Shown here piece after piece: positions 26,973 through 36,156 of a DNA stretch of 64,000 bases (position 1 is its first letter; the number at the start of each line of letters is the position of its first letter). Below the pieces are notes generated by a model that saw nothing but the letters and a program-made list of their open reading frames with translations, was not told where the DNA came from and did no database searches. The DNA is from Kiritimatiellia bacterium (GTDB taxonomy: Bacteria; Verrucomicrobiota; Kiritimatiellia; UBA8416; YA12-FULL-48-11), in assembly GCA_028716365.1 (NCBI GenBank), contig JAQUPZ010000007.1:1-64000 (forward strand), written 5' to 3'. Position numbers and translations under genes: made by a program.

Positions 26973-29810
26973 ATGGAAAAGAATTACGATCCAAAACAAA
27001 TTGAAGCGAAATGGTATCGCCTGTGGCAGGAACGAAAACTGTTTCATGGTGATTCATCTCGCGGCGGTGAACCATACTGCATTGTCATTCCGCCGCCCAA
27101 TGTTACGGGTATTCTCCACATGGGTCATGCGCTCAACAACACCATCCAGGATATTCTTGTCCGTTGGCGTCGCATGCAGGGTAGGAACGTGGTATGGATG
27201 CCTGGAACGGACCATGCGGGTATAGCAACCCAGAATGTTGTTGAAAAGGCCCTTCGAAAAGAAGGTAAATCGCGCGAGGACCTGGGACGTCAGGCATTTG
27301 TCAAACGCGTTTGGGAATGGCGGGAACAGTACGGCAACACCATCATCAATCAATTGAAAAGGATTGGTGCATCGTGTGATTGGGAGCGGGAACGGTTCAC
27401 GATGGATGAGGGACTCAGTAGCGCGGTCGCCGAGGTGTTTGTCCGTCTTTACCAGAAGGGTCTCATATACAGGGCCAATTACATAATCAACTGGTGTCCC
27501 CGTTGTCATACTGCGCTTTCCGACGAGGAGAGTGTGCATGTGGATACCAACGGAAAACTTTATTACATAAAGTATGAAGTCAGGAGTCAGGAGACAGAAT
27601 CCAAAAGCCAGGATCCAAGGGCCAAGAAGAAAAAGACAAAAGAATTGAAATATATCGTTGTGGCGACGACAAGGCCGGAAACCCTTTTAGGTGATGTGGC
27701 GTTGGCTGTAAATCCCAAAGACAAGCGATATAAAGGACTCGAAAAAAAGAAAATCGTTCTGCCGGTGCTTGGAAGAGAACTTGTCGTTATCAAAGATGAC
27801 ATTATTGATCCGGCATTTGGTACCGGTGTGGTGAAAGTAACGCCTGCGCATGATCCGAACGATTTTGATATGGCCCGCCGGCATAATCTTACGCCGATCA
27901 ATATAATGAACGGCGATGGTACGATGAATGAAGAAACCGGTCCTTACAAGGGAATGGACAGGTTCGAGTGCCGCAAGAAAATTATGGCCGATCTTGAAGC
28001 CGCAGGGTTGGTCGAGAAAATTGAGGACCACAAACATGCGGTCGGTCACTGTTACCGCTGTGATACGGTGGTTGAACCGCGGTTATCACCACAGTGGTTT
28101 GTGAAGATGAAACCTCTGGCAAAGCCTGCATTAGAGGCTGTAAAGAGCGGGAAGATTCAGTTTATACCGGGAAGATGGACGAAAGTTTATCTTGAATGGA
28201 TGGAAAATATCAGGGATTGGTGTATTTCGCGGCAGATATGGTGGGGGCACCGCATTCCGGTTTTCTACTGTGATTCCTGCGGTAATGAGTGGGCACAAAA
28301 AGGCACACCTTCGGCGTGTCCAAAATGCGGTAAAACACAAATCCGTCAGGATGAAGATGTCCTTGATACGTGGTTTTCTTCGTGGCTATGGCCGTTCAGT
28401 ACTTTTGGTTGGCCTGAAACAAACAAGGACTTGAAGTTCTATTATCCCACTCACGATCTCGTAACTGCTTCCGAGATTATTTTCTTCTGGGTCGCCCGGA
28501 TGATCATGGCCGGATTTGAGTTCATGGGCGATATTCCATTCAGCCGCGTTTATATCCACGGTACGGTACGTGATGATATCGGACGCAAGATGAGCAAGAG
28601 TCTGGGTAATTCCATCGATCCGCTTACGATCATCGATGAGTTCAGCGCCGATGCTCTGCGCTTCAGCCTTATGATGATAACGGCGACTGGGCAGGATATT
28701 TTCCTTTCCAACGACAAGTTCGAGATAGGCAGGAATTTTGGAACGAAGCTTTGGAATGCGGCGCGGTTCATGAAATTACATATGGACGGGGGGCAAGGGG
28801 ACAAGGAGACGCAGAGACAAGGCGAAATGGAGATGCGGAGAGACGGAAAAAAGAACCCGGAACCCGGAACCCCGAACCCGGAACTCCGAACCCGGAACCC
28901 CGAACCGGGGTGTTGGGGCATGGATCCCTGTTTTGATGCGAAGATGTTAAGTCCGGATGACAAACACATCCTCGCACGGTTGAGTGAAGCAATCGCGGCG
29001 TGTAAAGACAATCTCGAGAAATACCGTTTCAACGATGCAGCACATGTTTTATATGAGTTTGTATGGCACCAGTATTGTGACTGGTATGTGGAATGTTCCA
29101 AGGACACTCTTTATGGCGCTGATGCGGCTAGAAAAGAAAATGTTCTAAAGGTAATGAACTATGTCTTCTCTAATGCGCTTAGACTATTACATCCGATGAT
29201 GCCATTTGTGACTGAAGAATTATGGCATGAAATGGGTTACGGCGCTGAGTCCGATTCGATAATGACATCAAAATGGCCGGAAGCACCTGATAGCAAAACT
29301 ATTGCAGACTGGGGAATTGATACTGGTATCGTAGAATATGTTGACGACAAGCATGATCTGATAAGGGTTGGCCGTACACTGAAATCCGATTACGAGATAT
29401 CACCTTCGAAAAAGGTAGATTATCTTGTTAAACCTAATTCAGATAAACTGGCTCAAATGCTCAAGGCAGACCTGCAGTCGGTAAAGTCGCTGTTGAGGTC
29501 CGAGAATATAACAGTGGATGTTTCTCTTGAACCGGGTAAAGCGATGCCCAGCGGGATAAGTAAACTGGGTACCATTTACATGCCAATCAAAGGTTTGGTT
29601 GATATTGATGCTGAGAAGAAACGCTTATCTGCGCAGCTGAATAAAATTGACCAGGATCTTTCGCGGATATCTGCAAAACTGCAAAACATGAATTTCGTGA
29701 GTAAGGCTCCGGCGGAAGTTGTTGAACTGCAGAAAGCCCGTAAACATGAACTTCTTGAAACGACAGAGAAGTTAAAACGGCTTTTTGAAACTCTTTCGAT
29801 GGCAGAATAA
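26973..29810 (+). CDS. valS: valyl-tRNA synthetase with two repeat-derived insertions
   Basis: A 945-residue class Ia synthetase. HIGH-type motif: PPNVTGILHMGHALNNT. Zinc-finger cysteines: NWCPRCHTAL and YCDSCGNEW. Editing domain: VVATTRPETLLGD. KMSKS motif: DIGRKMSKSLGNS. A C-terminal tRNA-binding coiled coil spans about 870-945. Two segments do not belong to the family: one at about residues 203-219 (Ser/Gln/Lys-rich, before the editing domain) and a 40-residue Gly/Arg/Pro-rich segment at about 606-645, between the catalytic core and the anticodon-binding domain. Both are encoded by short degenerate tandem repeats and keep the frame. The enzyme should still be functional, because all catalytic motifs are intact and the insertions lie at surface junctions. 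Confidence 0.95.
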   Translation: MEKNYDPKQIEAKWYRLWQERKLFHGDSSRGGEPYCIVIPPPNVTGILHMGHALNNTIQDILVRWRRMQGRNVVWMPGTDHAGIATQNVVEKALRKEGKSREDLGRQAFVKRVWEWREQYGNTIINQLKRIGASCDWERERFTMDEGLSSAVAEVFVRLYQKGLIYRANYIINWCPRCHTALSDEESVHVDTNGKLYYIKYEVRSQETESKSQDPRAKKKKTKELKYIVVATTRPETLLGDVALAVNPKDKRYKGLEKKKIVLPVLGRELVVIKDDIIDPAFGTGVVKVTPAHDPNDFDMARRHNLTPINIMNGDGTMNEETGPYKGMDRFECRKKIMADLEAAGLVEKIEDHKHAVGHCYRCDTVVEPRLSPQWFVKMKPLAKPALEAVKSGKIQFIPGRWTKVYLEWMENIRDWCISRQIWWGHRIPVFYCDSCGNEWAQKGTPSACPKCGKTQIRQDEDVLDTWFSSWLWPFSTFGWPETNKDLKFYYPTHDLVTASEIIFFWVARMIMAGFEFMGDIPFSRVYIHGTVRDDIGRKMSKSLGNSIDPLTIIDEFSADALRFSLMMITATGQDIFLSNDKFEIGRNFGTKLWNAARFMKLHMDGGQGDKETQRQGEMEMRRDGKKNPEPGTPNPELRTRNPEPGCWGMDPCFDAKMLSPDDKHILARLSEAIAACKDNLEKYRFNDAAHVLYEFVWHQYCDWYVECSKDTLYGADAARKENVLKVMNYVFSNALRLLHPMMPFVTEELWHEMGYGAESDSIMTSKWPEAPDSKTIADWGIDTGIVEYVDDKHDLIRVGRTLKSDYEISPSKKVDYLVKPNSDKLAQMLKADLQSVKSLLRSENITVDVSLEPGKAMPSGISKLGTIYMPIKGLVDIDAEKKRLSAQLNKIDQDLSRISAKLQNMNFVSKAPAEVVELQKARKHELLETTEKLKRLFETLSMAE
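27579..27627 (+). repeat. degenerate 7-bp tandem repeat inside valS
   Basis: Seven consecutive 7-bp units with consensus near GTCAGGA / GCCAAGA: the first two are identical (GTCAGGA), and the rest drift (GACAGAA, TCCAAAA, GCCAGGA, TCCAAGG, GCCAAGA). The block encodes the non-conserved Ser/Gln/Lys-rich insertion ahead of the editing domain. Confidence 0.7.
28790..28853 (+). repeat. degenerate 8-bp tandem repeat inside valS
   Basis: Eight consecutive 8-bp units close to GAGACAAG (GGGGCAAG, GGGACAAG, GAGACGCA, GAGACAAG, GCGAAATG, GAGATGCG, GAGAGACG, GAAAAAAG). It abuts the 7-bp repeat block directly and is translated in frame as a Gly/Gln/Arg/Glu-rich stretch. Confidence 0.75.
28854..28909 (+). 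repeat. 7-bp tandem repeat (AACCCGG) inside valS
   Basis: Eight consecutive 7-bp units: AACCCGG four times, AACCCCG twice, one AACTCCG and one AACCGGG. Together with the preceding 64-bp block it totals 120 bp, exactly 40 codons, so valS stays in frame. It encodes repeated Asn-Pro-Glu-Pro-Gly. Confidence 0.9.
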
Positions 29811-29931
29811 TAGTTCTTCTCTTTCCTTCTTCTGTATACTTTCACACGCAGAAAGTGTGTACTTGAGTGCACATTTTTCCTGTATTTCGACTTTTGTGGT
29901 CTATAACCGGGTATCACAGACTCCTTTGTTT

Positions 29932-30051
29932 ATGGGCATCTGGGGAAAATCATTGGTGGAATTTCTATTTGGCATGTCTCTTGCGCCTATCCTGTTAGGT
30001 ATGATTTTTTATGCCCTGATTCAGTCAGGATTTGGTCTGCGATTAGAATAA
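29932..30051 (+). CDS. possible 39-residue single-pass membrane peptide
   Basis: A short frame starting at ATG 29932 encodes a peptide with one hydrophobic helix (LAPILLGMIFYALIQSGFG). It ends directly before the terminator at 30065. There is no clear Shine-Dalgarno sequence, and I recognise no family. The hydrophobic pattern and position just before the terminator are the only support; the stretch 29811-29931 in front of it holds nothing I can identify. Confidence 0.25.
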   Translation: MGIWGKSLVEFLFGMSLAPILLGMIFYALIQSGFGLRLE

Positions 30052-30064
30052 GGGGGGCTTTCCC

Positions 30065-30136
30065 GGCGGTTCTCTTTCAGTTGGGTTCTTAACCTTCTCC
30101 CCGACGGAAGAGAAGCCGCCTGGCCCCTGTTTTTTT
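30065..30136 (+). terminator. intrinsic terminator closing the hom-lysC-cimA-valS region
   Basis: A long stem, GGCGGTTCTCTT (30065-30076) with AAGAGAAGCCGCC (30108-30120, one bulged base), is extended by an outer G-run/C-run pairing (30052-30057 with 30124-30127) and followed by a run of seven T at 30130-30136. The loop is about 31 bases. The 180 bp after it (30137-30316) contain no gene that I can support. Confidence 0.8.
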
Positions 30137-30316
30137 TCAGTCGTTTGGGCTGGTCAGAGAAGGGAAACAGAAGGTAATGTGATGGTCCTGATGAGGAATC
30201 TTGCAAGAAACGCACCGTTGAATTCTATCAAGAAACCAAAACGCGCGTCGGTAGATATTGTTTGCGTCAAAACATTGCGCTATACAAATTATGAATCAGA
30301 CAAGGAAAAATAAACA

Positions 30317-31618
30317 ATGATTAAAAAACCTGATATATCCAGAAGAAGTTTTTTAAGAGGCAGTTTGCTTGCGGCCGGAGCAACTGCGTTTCCGGCAATC
30401 ATTTCATCGTCTGCGCTTGGCGCTGACGGCGTTGTTGCGCCAAGCAACAGGATTGTCATGGGTGCAATCGGTCTCGGCGGTATGGGTAATGGCAACCTTG
30501 GCGGGTTTCTGGGTATGAAGGATGTTGTTGTGGTGGGAGTTTGTGATGTTGACAAAAGCCATCTCGATGCGGCGAAAAAGAGGGTGGATGATCGGTACAA
30601 GAACCAGGACTGCAGGGCATACAGGGATTTTCGTGAACTGATTGCGCGTGGTGACCTTGATGCTGTAAGTATGGCTACTCCGGACCATTGGCATGCGCTT
30701 ACGGCAATAGCATGTGCAAAAGCCGGGATAGATGTTTACGGTGAAAAACCGATAACTCATGATCTCAAGGAAGGCCGTGCGCTGTGCAATGCTTTCAAGC
30801 GTCATGGCCGTGTATGGCAGACCGGAAGCTGGCAGAGGTCCGTTGATAACTTCCACCGTGCATGTGAACTGGTTCGGAATGGCCGGATCGGGAAGGTACA
30901 TACATGTGAGGTTGGCCTTCCAACCGGTAGTCCCGTTCAACCGAAACCTGTTGAAAAAGTGCCGGAGGAATTGGACTGGGATTTCTGGGTTGGGCCTTCA
31001 CCTTTACAACCTTATTGTGGTATCAGCCACTGGAACTGGCGCTGGATGCTTGATTTTGGAGGAGGCCAGATGATGGACTGGATAGGACATCATGCCGATA
31101 TAGCGCATTGGGGGCTCGACTTTGATTATACAGGTCCAGTTGAAATTGAAGGGACGGGTGATTTCCCCCTGGATGGACCATACAATGCTCCGACTTCTTA
31201 TAAATTCACCTGCAAATATGTCGGTGGCGTGAACGTAATTGTTGCCAATGACAAGCAGCAGCCCATGGGTATGGGTACCAGATGGATAGGTGATAAGGGA
31301 TGGATCCATGTAGACCGTGGCAGAACTTCTTCAGAACCCTCGGAATTATTGAAGGAGACTATCGGGCCAAACGAGACAAAGCTGTATTACAGCAGGAATC
31401 ATCACGCCAACTTTATTGAGTGTGTCAAGAGCCGTAAACTTACGATTACACCGTGTGAAGTTTCCCACAGGTCAGCCAGCGTGGGACATCTCGGACAGAT
31501 AGCAATGGTTACAGGCCGTAAGATCAAATGGAATCCTGAAAAAGAAATGATTATTGGCGATGCGGGTGCGGCTGGATTGCTGGGCCGTGCATACAGGGCC
31601 CCGTGGTTGCTTGATTAG
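30317..31618 (+). CDS. Tat-exported Gfo/Idh/MocA family oxidoreductase
   Basis: A 433-residue NAD(P)-dependent oxidoreductase with a twin-arginine signal (SRRSFLRGSLLAAGATAFPA). The Rossmann fold follows: IVMGAIGLGGMGNGNLGGF, the CDVDKSHLDAA turn, SMATPDHWHALTAIACAKAG and the catalytic-lysine motif YGEKPITHDLKEGRAL. The C-terminal domain includes HWNWRWMLDFGGGQMMDW. These exported members keep tightly bound NAD and act on sugars or inositols in the periplasm; several are now known as redox-neutral glycosidases. The next gene, a ThuA protein, begins 45 bp later, a recurrent pairing in Planctomycetota and Lentisphaerota. Confidence 0.88.
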   Translation: MIKKPDISRRSFLRGSLLAAGATAFPAIISSSALGADGVVAPSNRIVMGAIGLGGMGNGNLGGFLGMKDVVVVGVCDVDKSHLDAAKKRVDDRYKNQDCRAYRDFRELIARGDLDAVSMATPDHWHALTAIACAKAGIDVYGEKPITHDLKEGRALCNAFKRHGRVWQTGSWQRSVDNFHRACELVRNGRIGKVHTCEVGLPTGSPVQPKPVEKVPEELDWDFWVGPSPLQPYCGISHWNWRWMLDFGGGQMMDWIGHHADIAHWGLDFDYTGPVEIEGTGDFPLDGPYNAPTSYKFTCKYVGGVNVIVANDKQQPMGMGTRWIGDKGWIHVDRGRTSSEPSELLKETIGPNETKLYYSRNHHANFIECVKSRKLTITPCEVSHRSASVGHLGQIAMVTGRKIKWNPEKEMIIGDAGAAGLLGRAYRAPWLLD

Positions 31619-31663
31619 CAGGCATGAAGGGGTTGATCGGAAACCGGAAAAGGAGAAGAAGGC

Positions 31664-32554
31664 ATGCGAAACATAGTAATAAGTTCGATTGTCGTGTTGT
31701 TTTTTTTGATGGTGAATATTGGATGTGCCGCGGATCAAAAGAAAGCACCTCCGCCACCATCAGAAGCCGACATTAAGAAAGTTGAAGAGGCCATGCCTGC
31801 AAAAGCAACTGCAACACCGGCCAGAGCACGCAAGATATTGATGTTCAACAAGTGTCAGGGGTACAGGCACGGCGTGATTCCCCTGGCAGCAAAAGCATTT
31901 GAAATAATGGGTAAAAAGACCGGTACTTTTGAGGTGGTTGAGTCAGAGGATATTGCGGTATTCAATACCGAAAAGCTTAAAGAATTTGATGCCATTCTTC
32001 TTAACAATACCACGCAATTGAAGTTGAGTGACGACCAGAAGAAAGCAATGCTGGCTTTTGTAAAGGAAGACGGCAAGGGTTTGATTGCGACACATGCGGC
32101 GGCCGACAATTTTGGCGACTGGCCCGAAGGTGCAGCAATGATCGGCGGCCTGTTTGATGGTCATCCTTGGGGTGGTGGCGGAACGTGGGCTGTCAAGATT
32201 GATGATCCAGATCACCCGATTAATAAGGGTTTTGCCGGAAAAGGTTTTAAAGTTAAAGATGAAATATACCAGATAAAGGGAGCCTATTCCCGTGACACTC
32301 ATCGCGTACTGTTAAGTCTTAATATGAGTGATCCGGCAACTTTGGAACCCAAGGGACAGAAACGAGCGGACAAGGACAATGCAATTGCATGGATTTACGA
32401 TTACGGGAAAGGGCGTGTTTTCTATTGTTCACTGGGGCACAATAATGAGATTTTCTGGAATCCAGCGATTCTCCAGCACTATCTTGACGGTATTCAGTTT
32501 GCGCTTGGTGACCTTAAGGTCGATACAACGCCGAGTGCAAAGGAAAAGAAATAA
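31664..32554 (+). CDS. ThuA domain lipoprotein
   Basis: A 296-residue protein with a lipoprotein signal (VVLFFLMVNIGCAAD, lipid-attachment Cys near residue 21), a Pro/Ala-rich linker, and a ThuA domain from about residue 50. Typical ThuA segments are LMFNKCQGYRHGVIPLAAKA, FDAILLNNTT, FVKEDGKGLIATHAAADNF, GGLFDGHPWG and GKGRVFYCSLGHN. ThuA-like proteins have a glutamine amidotransferase-like fold, occur with sugar (trehalose and other disaccharide) catabolism, and have no settled biochemical role. The gene follows the Tat oxidoreductase and precedes the DUF6807 gene by 31 bp, suggesting one carbohydrate-processing unit. Confidence 0.85.
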   Translation: MRNIVISSIVVLFFLMVNIGCAADQKKAPPPPSEADIKKVEEAMPAKATATPARARKILMFNKCQGYRHGVIPLAAKAFEIMGKKTGTFEVVESEDIAVFNTEKLKEFDAILLNNTTQLKLSDDQKKAMLAFVKEDGKGLIATHAAADNFGDWPEGAAMIGGLFDGHPWGGGGTWAVKIDDPDHPINKGFAGKGFKVKDEIYQIKGAYSRDTHRVLLSLNMSDPATLEPKGQKRADKDNAIAWIYDYGKGRVFYCSLGHNNEIFWNPAILQHYLDGIQFALGDLKVDTTPSAKEKK

Positions 32555-32585
32555 GACATTCGGGGATGATTTTAGAAGGCAATGT

Positions 32586-33875
32586 ATGAATAGATGTTTC
32601 TGTAATTATACTGAATTGTCACTGGGCTTTTTTGTTGCTTGTTTTTTTATCGGTACTGTATCCGGGGCTGAAGAAATGAAATCTGGAAAACCTGTTGCAA
32701 GGGTGACTGTTGATGCCGGTAAAATTGAGAGAATTGACACTCCAGTCATGGTCGAATTACCGGCAGGTATTTCGGGTTCAGATGTTCGGCTTGTAGAAGT
32801 CAAGGACGGGGATCGTATTCCGGTTCCGTCACAGGTGTTTAAAGATGGAAATGGTGAGAACCTTTGCTGGATACTTTCCGATAAGACCTCTGCGGATACA
32901 AAGCGGGTTTATGAGCTGGAAAAAGGCAAGTCAACAGGGAAGCAGAAAGTTGAAGTTAAAGATAACGAATCTGCTTTTGAAGTATTATGCGCAGACAGGC
33001 CTGTTTTGCGTTATAAATATGGAATAGAGCCGTCACCTGAGCGAATGAGTAAAAATTATGAAAGAAGCGGATTTATTCATCCTGTCTGGTCACCTGCCGG
33101 TCAGGTTTTGACGCAAATTCATCTTCCCGATCATATCCACCACATGGGATTATGGAATGCCTGGACTTCAGCTGAATTCGAAAACCGGAAAATTGATTTC
33201 TGGAATATCAAAGAGGGTAAGGCTACGGTGCGGTTTGCAAAGTGTTTGGAAACGAAGAGTGGACCTGTTTTTGGTGGTTTCAAGGTGCTTCAGGAACACA
33301 TAGATCTTTCAAATCCCGGCGGTGCCAAGGTTGCGCTGAACGAAGACCTTGAAGTGCGGGTGTGGAATCCCGGCGGAACGGAAAAAGGTTACTGGTTGTT
33401 TGACTGGATTTCAGTTCAGCGGTGCGCTTCTTCCAGTCCGCTGGTTCTGCATCAATACCGTTATGGCGGGATTGGTTTTCGTGCAACGGCGGAATGGGGC
33501 AGGGACAACAGTGACTATTTGACATCGGAAGGCAAGACGCGCAAAGACGGGCATGGTACCAGGGCGCGCTGGTGCAGTATAACCGGGAAAACGGCAAAGG
33601 GTGAGGCTGGTTTACTTATGATGACACATCCTCAGAACCGTGAATATCCTGAACCCATACGCATATGGTCGGAAAAGGACAATAAAGAAGGAAAGGTTTT
33701 CTTTAATTTCTGTCCAATTCAGCAAAAAGCCTGGGTTATGGAGCCTGGCAGGGATTATATGTTCCGGTATCGTGTATGCACATATGACGGTGTAATGAGC
33801 AGGGAGATGGCTGAAAGATTGTGGTCTGATTTGAGCAGCCCTCCTGAAATGAATCTCAAAATACTGGCGGATTGA
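32586..33875 (+). CDS. DUF6807 (PmoA-like) family protein, secreted
   Basis: A 429-residue protein with a signal sequence (LGFFVACFFIGTVSGAEE). The conserved family core is DHIHHMGLWNAWTSAEF followed by KIDFWN, and later LLMMTHPQNREYPEPIRIW. The start ATG at 32586 was selected because the signal peptide begins there and AAGG precedes it; the frame is open back into the ThuA gene, but that extension is not plausible. The family is annotated as PmoA-like in databases although there is no link to methane oxidation; it regularly occurs beside Gfo/Idh/MocA and ThuA genes in PVC bacteria. Function unknown. Confidence 0.78.
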   Translation: MNRCFCNYTELSLGFFVACFFIGTVSGAEEMKSGKPVARVTVDAGKIERIDTPVMVELPAGISGSDVRLVEVKDGDRIPVPSQVFKDGNGENLCWILSDKTSADTKRVYELEKGKSTGKQKVEVKDNESAFEVLCADRPVLRYKYGIEPSPERMSKNYERSGFIHPVWSPAGQVLTQIHLPDHIHHMGLWNAWTSAEFENRKIDFWNIKEGKATVRFAKCLETKSGPVFGGFKVLQEHIDLSNPGGAKVALNEDLEVRVWNPGGTEKGYWLFDWISVQRCASSSPLVLHQYRYGGIGFRATAEWGRDNSDYLTSEGKTRKDGHGTRARWCSITGKTAKGEAGLLMMTHPQNREYPEPIRIWSEKDNKEGKVFFNFCPIQQKAWVMEPGRDYMFRYRVCTYDGVMSREMAERLWSDLSSPPEMNLKILAD

Positions 33876-33965
33876 TTAAAAAAGTGTTAGAGATGAAAAA
33901 GAAATAACACCGGCAAGGGTTTGAGGCTTATCGGCCCCAGAAGCTTCCGGGAAGGGGGAATTAAT

Positions 33966-36014
33966 ATGAGTAATATGATAGACAGAAAAATCCTAATGGT
34001 TTTTGCCGGTGCGATGATGGTTCTGTTTGTTGCAGGCAGTTTTGCGACGGCAGCGGATCAGACTGGTGACTTGTGGGCAAGCATTGCCAAATATGAATTT
34101 GGGGCGAGCCGTACGAACGTGGCTGTAGTTGAAGAGGAAATCAGGACTGCACCTGTAAAGAAATACAGTCAATATGAGGACAAGTTGCTGGTTCTCATCA
34201 AGGATTCATCTGCTACATATGATTCAAAGGATTTCGCATGCCGGATGCTCAGGATTGTAGGTTCAGAGAAATGCGTGCCGGTTATGGGTGAACTTTTGGT
34301 GGATGAAAAACTTTCTCACATGGCCCGTTATGCGGTACAGGGTTTGCCTTTTCCCAGTGTTGATGAAGTACTGCGAAGTGTTCTTGGGAAAGTCCAGGGA
34401 AGCCGGAAGATTGGTGTCATAGCGTCTATTGCCGCCAGGGCCGACAAAAAGGCGATACCGTTTCTGCAACCTTTGGTGACTGATGCTGATGCCGGTGTGG
34501 CCGGTGCCGCTATTGCTGCACTTGGACGTATCGGTGGTCCTGATGCTTTGAAAATTCTGACGGACACAAAAGTAGCCGACAATCTTAAGACTGTCGTTAT
34601 GGAATCCCGTTTGATGTGTGCTGATGCGATGCTGGCAAAAGGAGATTCGGGAAAAGCGGCAGCTATCTATAAGGAAATGATGGCAGATACAAATCCTCGC
34701 GGAATTCGTTCCGCGGCCATTACAGGACTTGCGAAGGCGGACAAAGAGAATGCGCTTCCAGTCGTAATATCCATGCTGAAAAGCAAGGATGCGAGTTGTC
34801 AGCGTGCTGCCGGTAAGGCCTTGATTGAACTTAAGGGAGAAAAAACAGCGAAAGCGTTACTGACCGAGTTATGTTCTCTTTCTCCGGACGCTCAGGTTAT
34901 TGCAATTAACGCTCTTGTGGCCAGCAGAGCGAAATCCGCGGCAGCTGACGTTGCAAAGATGACAGCCAGCAGTGATGATTGTGTCAAGATTGCAGCCATA
35001 CAGGCTCTTGTTGAACTTGGTGATGCATCGAATGTTGAACTGCTGGCCGGTCTTGTCAAGACAGGCGGCGATGTAGGCAAGGCAGCTATTGACAGTCTTG
35101 CGCGACTGAAAGGAAAAGGCGTGAGCGAGGCAATAATGAAAAGTCTTGTCAATGTCGATGCAGGATCGAAAGCGACATTGATAAGCAGTCTTGGTGAAAG
35201 ACAGAACCCTGAAATTGTCGCTGATCTGATGAAATACGTCGATGATCCTGATGAGTCGGTCAGGGTGGAGGCGTTGAAATCGCTTGGCGCCCTGGTCAGA
35301 GAAAAGGAAATACCTGTTTTAATCGGGATGATGTTGAAAACAAACCCGGGCCGCGTTCAGACGGCCGGCGAGCAGGCAGTTCAGGTTGCATGTGCAAAGT
35401 TGAGGAGTGAGAAGAAGAGGGTTGAACCGCTGGTAAATGCGCTCAAGGGCGCTGGTGTCGAACAACGCGCCGTATTGTTGCATTGTCTGGGCAGACTCGG
35501 TGGTGACAGGGCACTGGAGATTGTCAGGACTGCTTCAAAAGATAGTGATGAGAAAGTCCAGGAATCTGCGGTTCGCGCGCTGTCTGACTGGACAGACGAA
35601 GGTGCAATACCTGATCTCGTTGAGTTGTCCAGGAATGCGCCAAAAGACAATCTGAAGATACTTGCATTCCGTGGTTACATCAGGCTTGTATCTCTTGGTG
35701 CAAAGAAGTCACCAGGTAAAACAGCCAAAACACTTGCAGATGCCATGAAATTGACCTTTCGTCCGGATGAAAAGAAGCTGGTGCTTGGCGCCCTTGGCGG
35801 TGTTGCCGATATGGCAGCCATGAATGCGGCTCAACAGTGCATGCAGGATCCGGCATTTTCAAATGAAGCTGAGCTTGCCTGTATAAAAATAGCCCAGCAG
35901 TTCAGGCCTGGACCAGCTCGCGACAAGGCCATGGAAGTGGTTAAGAAGATTGCCGAAACAACCAAGAACCCGAACATCCGCAAGCAGGCTACATCGGTAA
36001 TGAGCAGAAAATAG
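33966..36014 (+). CDS. secreted HEAT-repeat protein
   Basis: A 682-residue protein with a signal peptide (ILMVFAGAMMVLFVAGSFATAAD) followed by continuous helical repeats of about 30 residues. Repeated phrases include ADAGVAGAAIAALGRIGGPD, SPDAQVIAINALVASRAKSA, DPDESVRVEALKSLGALV and SDEKVQESAVRALSDW, typical of HEAT / PBS-lyase-like repeats that make protein-protein interaction solenoids. The ATG at 33966 follows GGGGGAA; an upstream in-frame ATG at 33921 would delay the signal peptide. It lies between the DUF6807 gene and a Tat oxidoreductase. In planctomycetes such proteins are often fused to cytochrome or ThuA domains; here it is free-standing. Confidence 0.88.
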   Translation: MSNMIDRKILMVFAGAMMVLFVAGSFATAADQTGDLWASIAKYEFGASRTNVAVVEEEIRTAPVKKYSQYEDKLLVLIKDSSATYDSKDFACRMLRIVGSEKCVPVMGELLVDEKLSHMARYAVQGLPFPSVDEVLRSVLGKVQGSRKIGVIASIAARADKKAIPFLQPLVTDADAGVAGAAIAALGRIGGPDALKILTDTKVADNLKTVVMESRLMCADAMLAKGDSGKAAAIYKEMMADTNPRGIRSAAITGLAKADKENALPVVISMLKSKDASCQRAAGKALIELKGEKTAKALLTELCSLSPDAQVIAINALVASRAKSAAADVAKMTASSDDCVKIAAIQALVELGDASNVELLAGLVKTGGDVGKAAIDSLARLKGKGVSEAIMKSLVNVDAGSKATLISSLGERQNPEIVADLMKYVDDPDESVRVEALKSLGALVREKEIPVLIGMMLKTNPGRVQTAGEQAVQVACAKLRSEKKRVEPLVNALKGAGVEQRAVLLHCLGRLGGDRALEIVRTASKDSDEKVQESAVRALSDWTDEGAIPDLVELSRNAPKDNLKILAFRGYIRLVSLGAKKSPGKTAKTLADAMKLTFRPDEKKLVLGALGGVADMAAMNAAQQCMQDPAFSNEAELACIKIAQQFRPGPARDKAMEVVKKIAETTKNPNIRKQATSVMSRK

Positions 36015-36156
36015 TTTAAGTGTGATTTGTCTGGCCATGGAAAGTTGGTGGTTGTTGCCGGGCAGGTCTGTAAATATATTAATTTATTGTTTGAAACAAT
36101 GCGTTTAGTTTGAGAAAAACCAAAAACCAGTTTTTCTGATCAGGAGGAAGATACAC

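Noticed and set aside
28854..28909. CRISPR-like array in valS
   Set aside because: The unit is 7 bp with no spacers and is translated in frame, so it is a simple tandem repeat.
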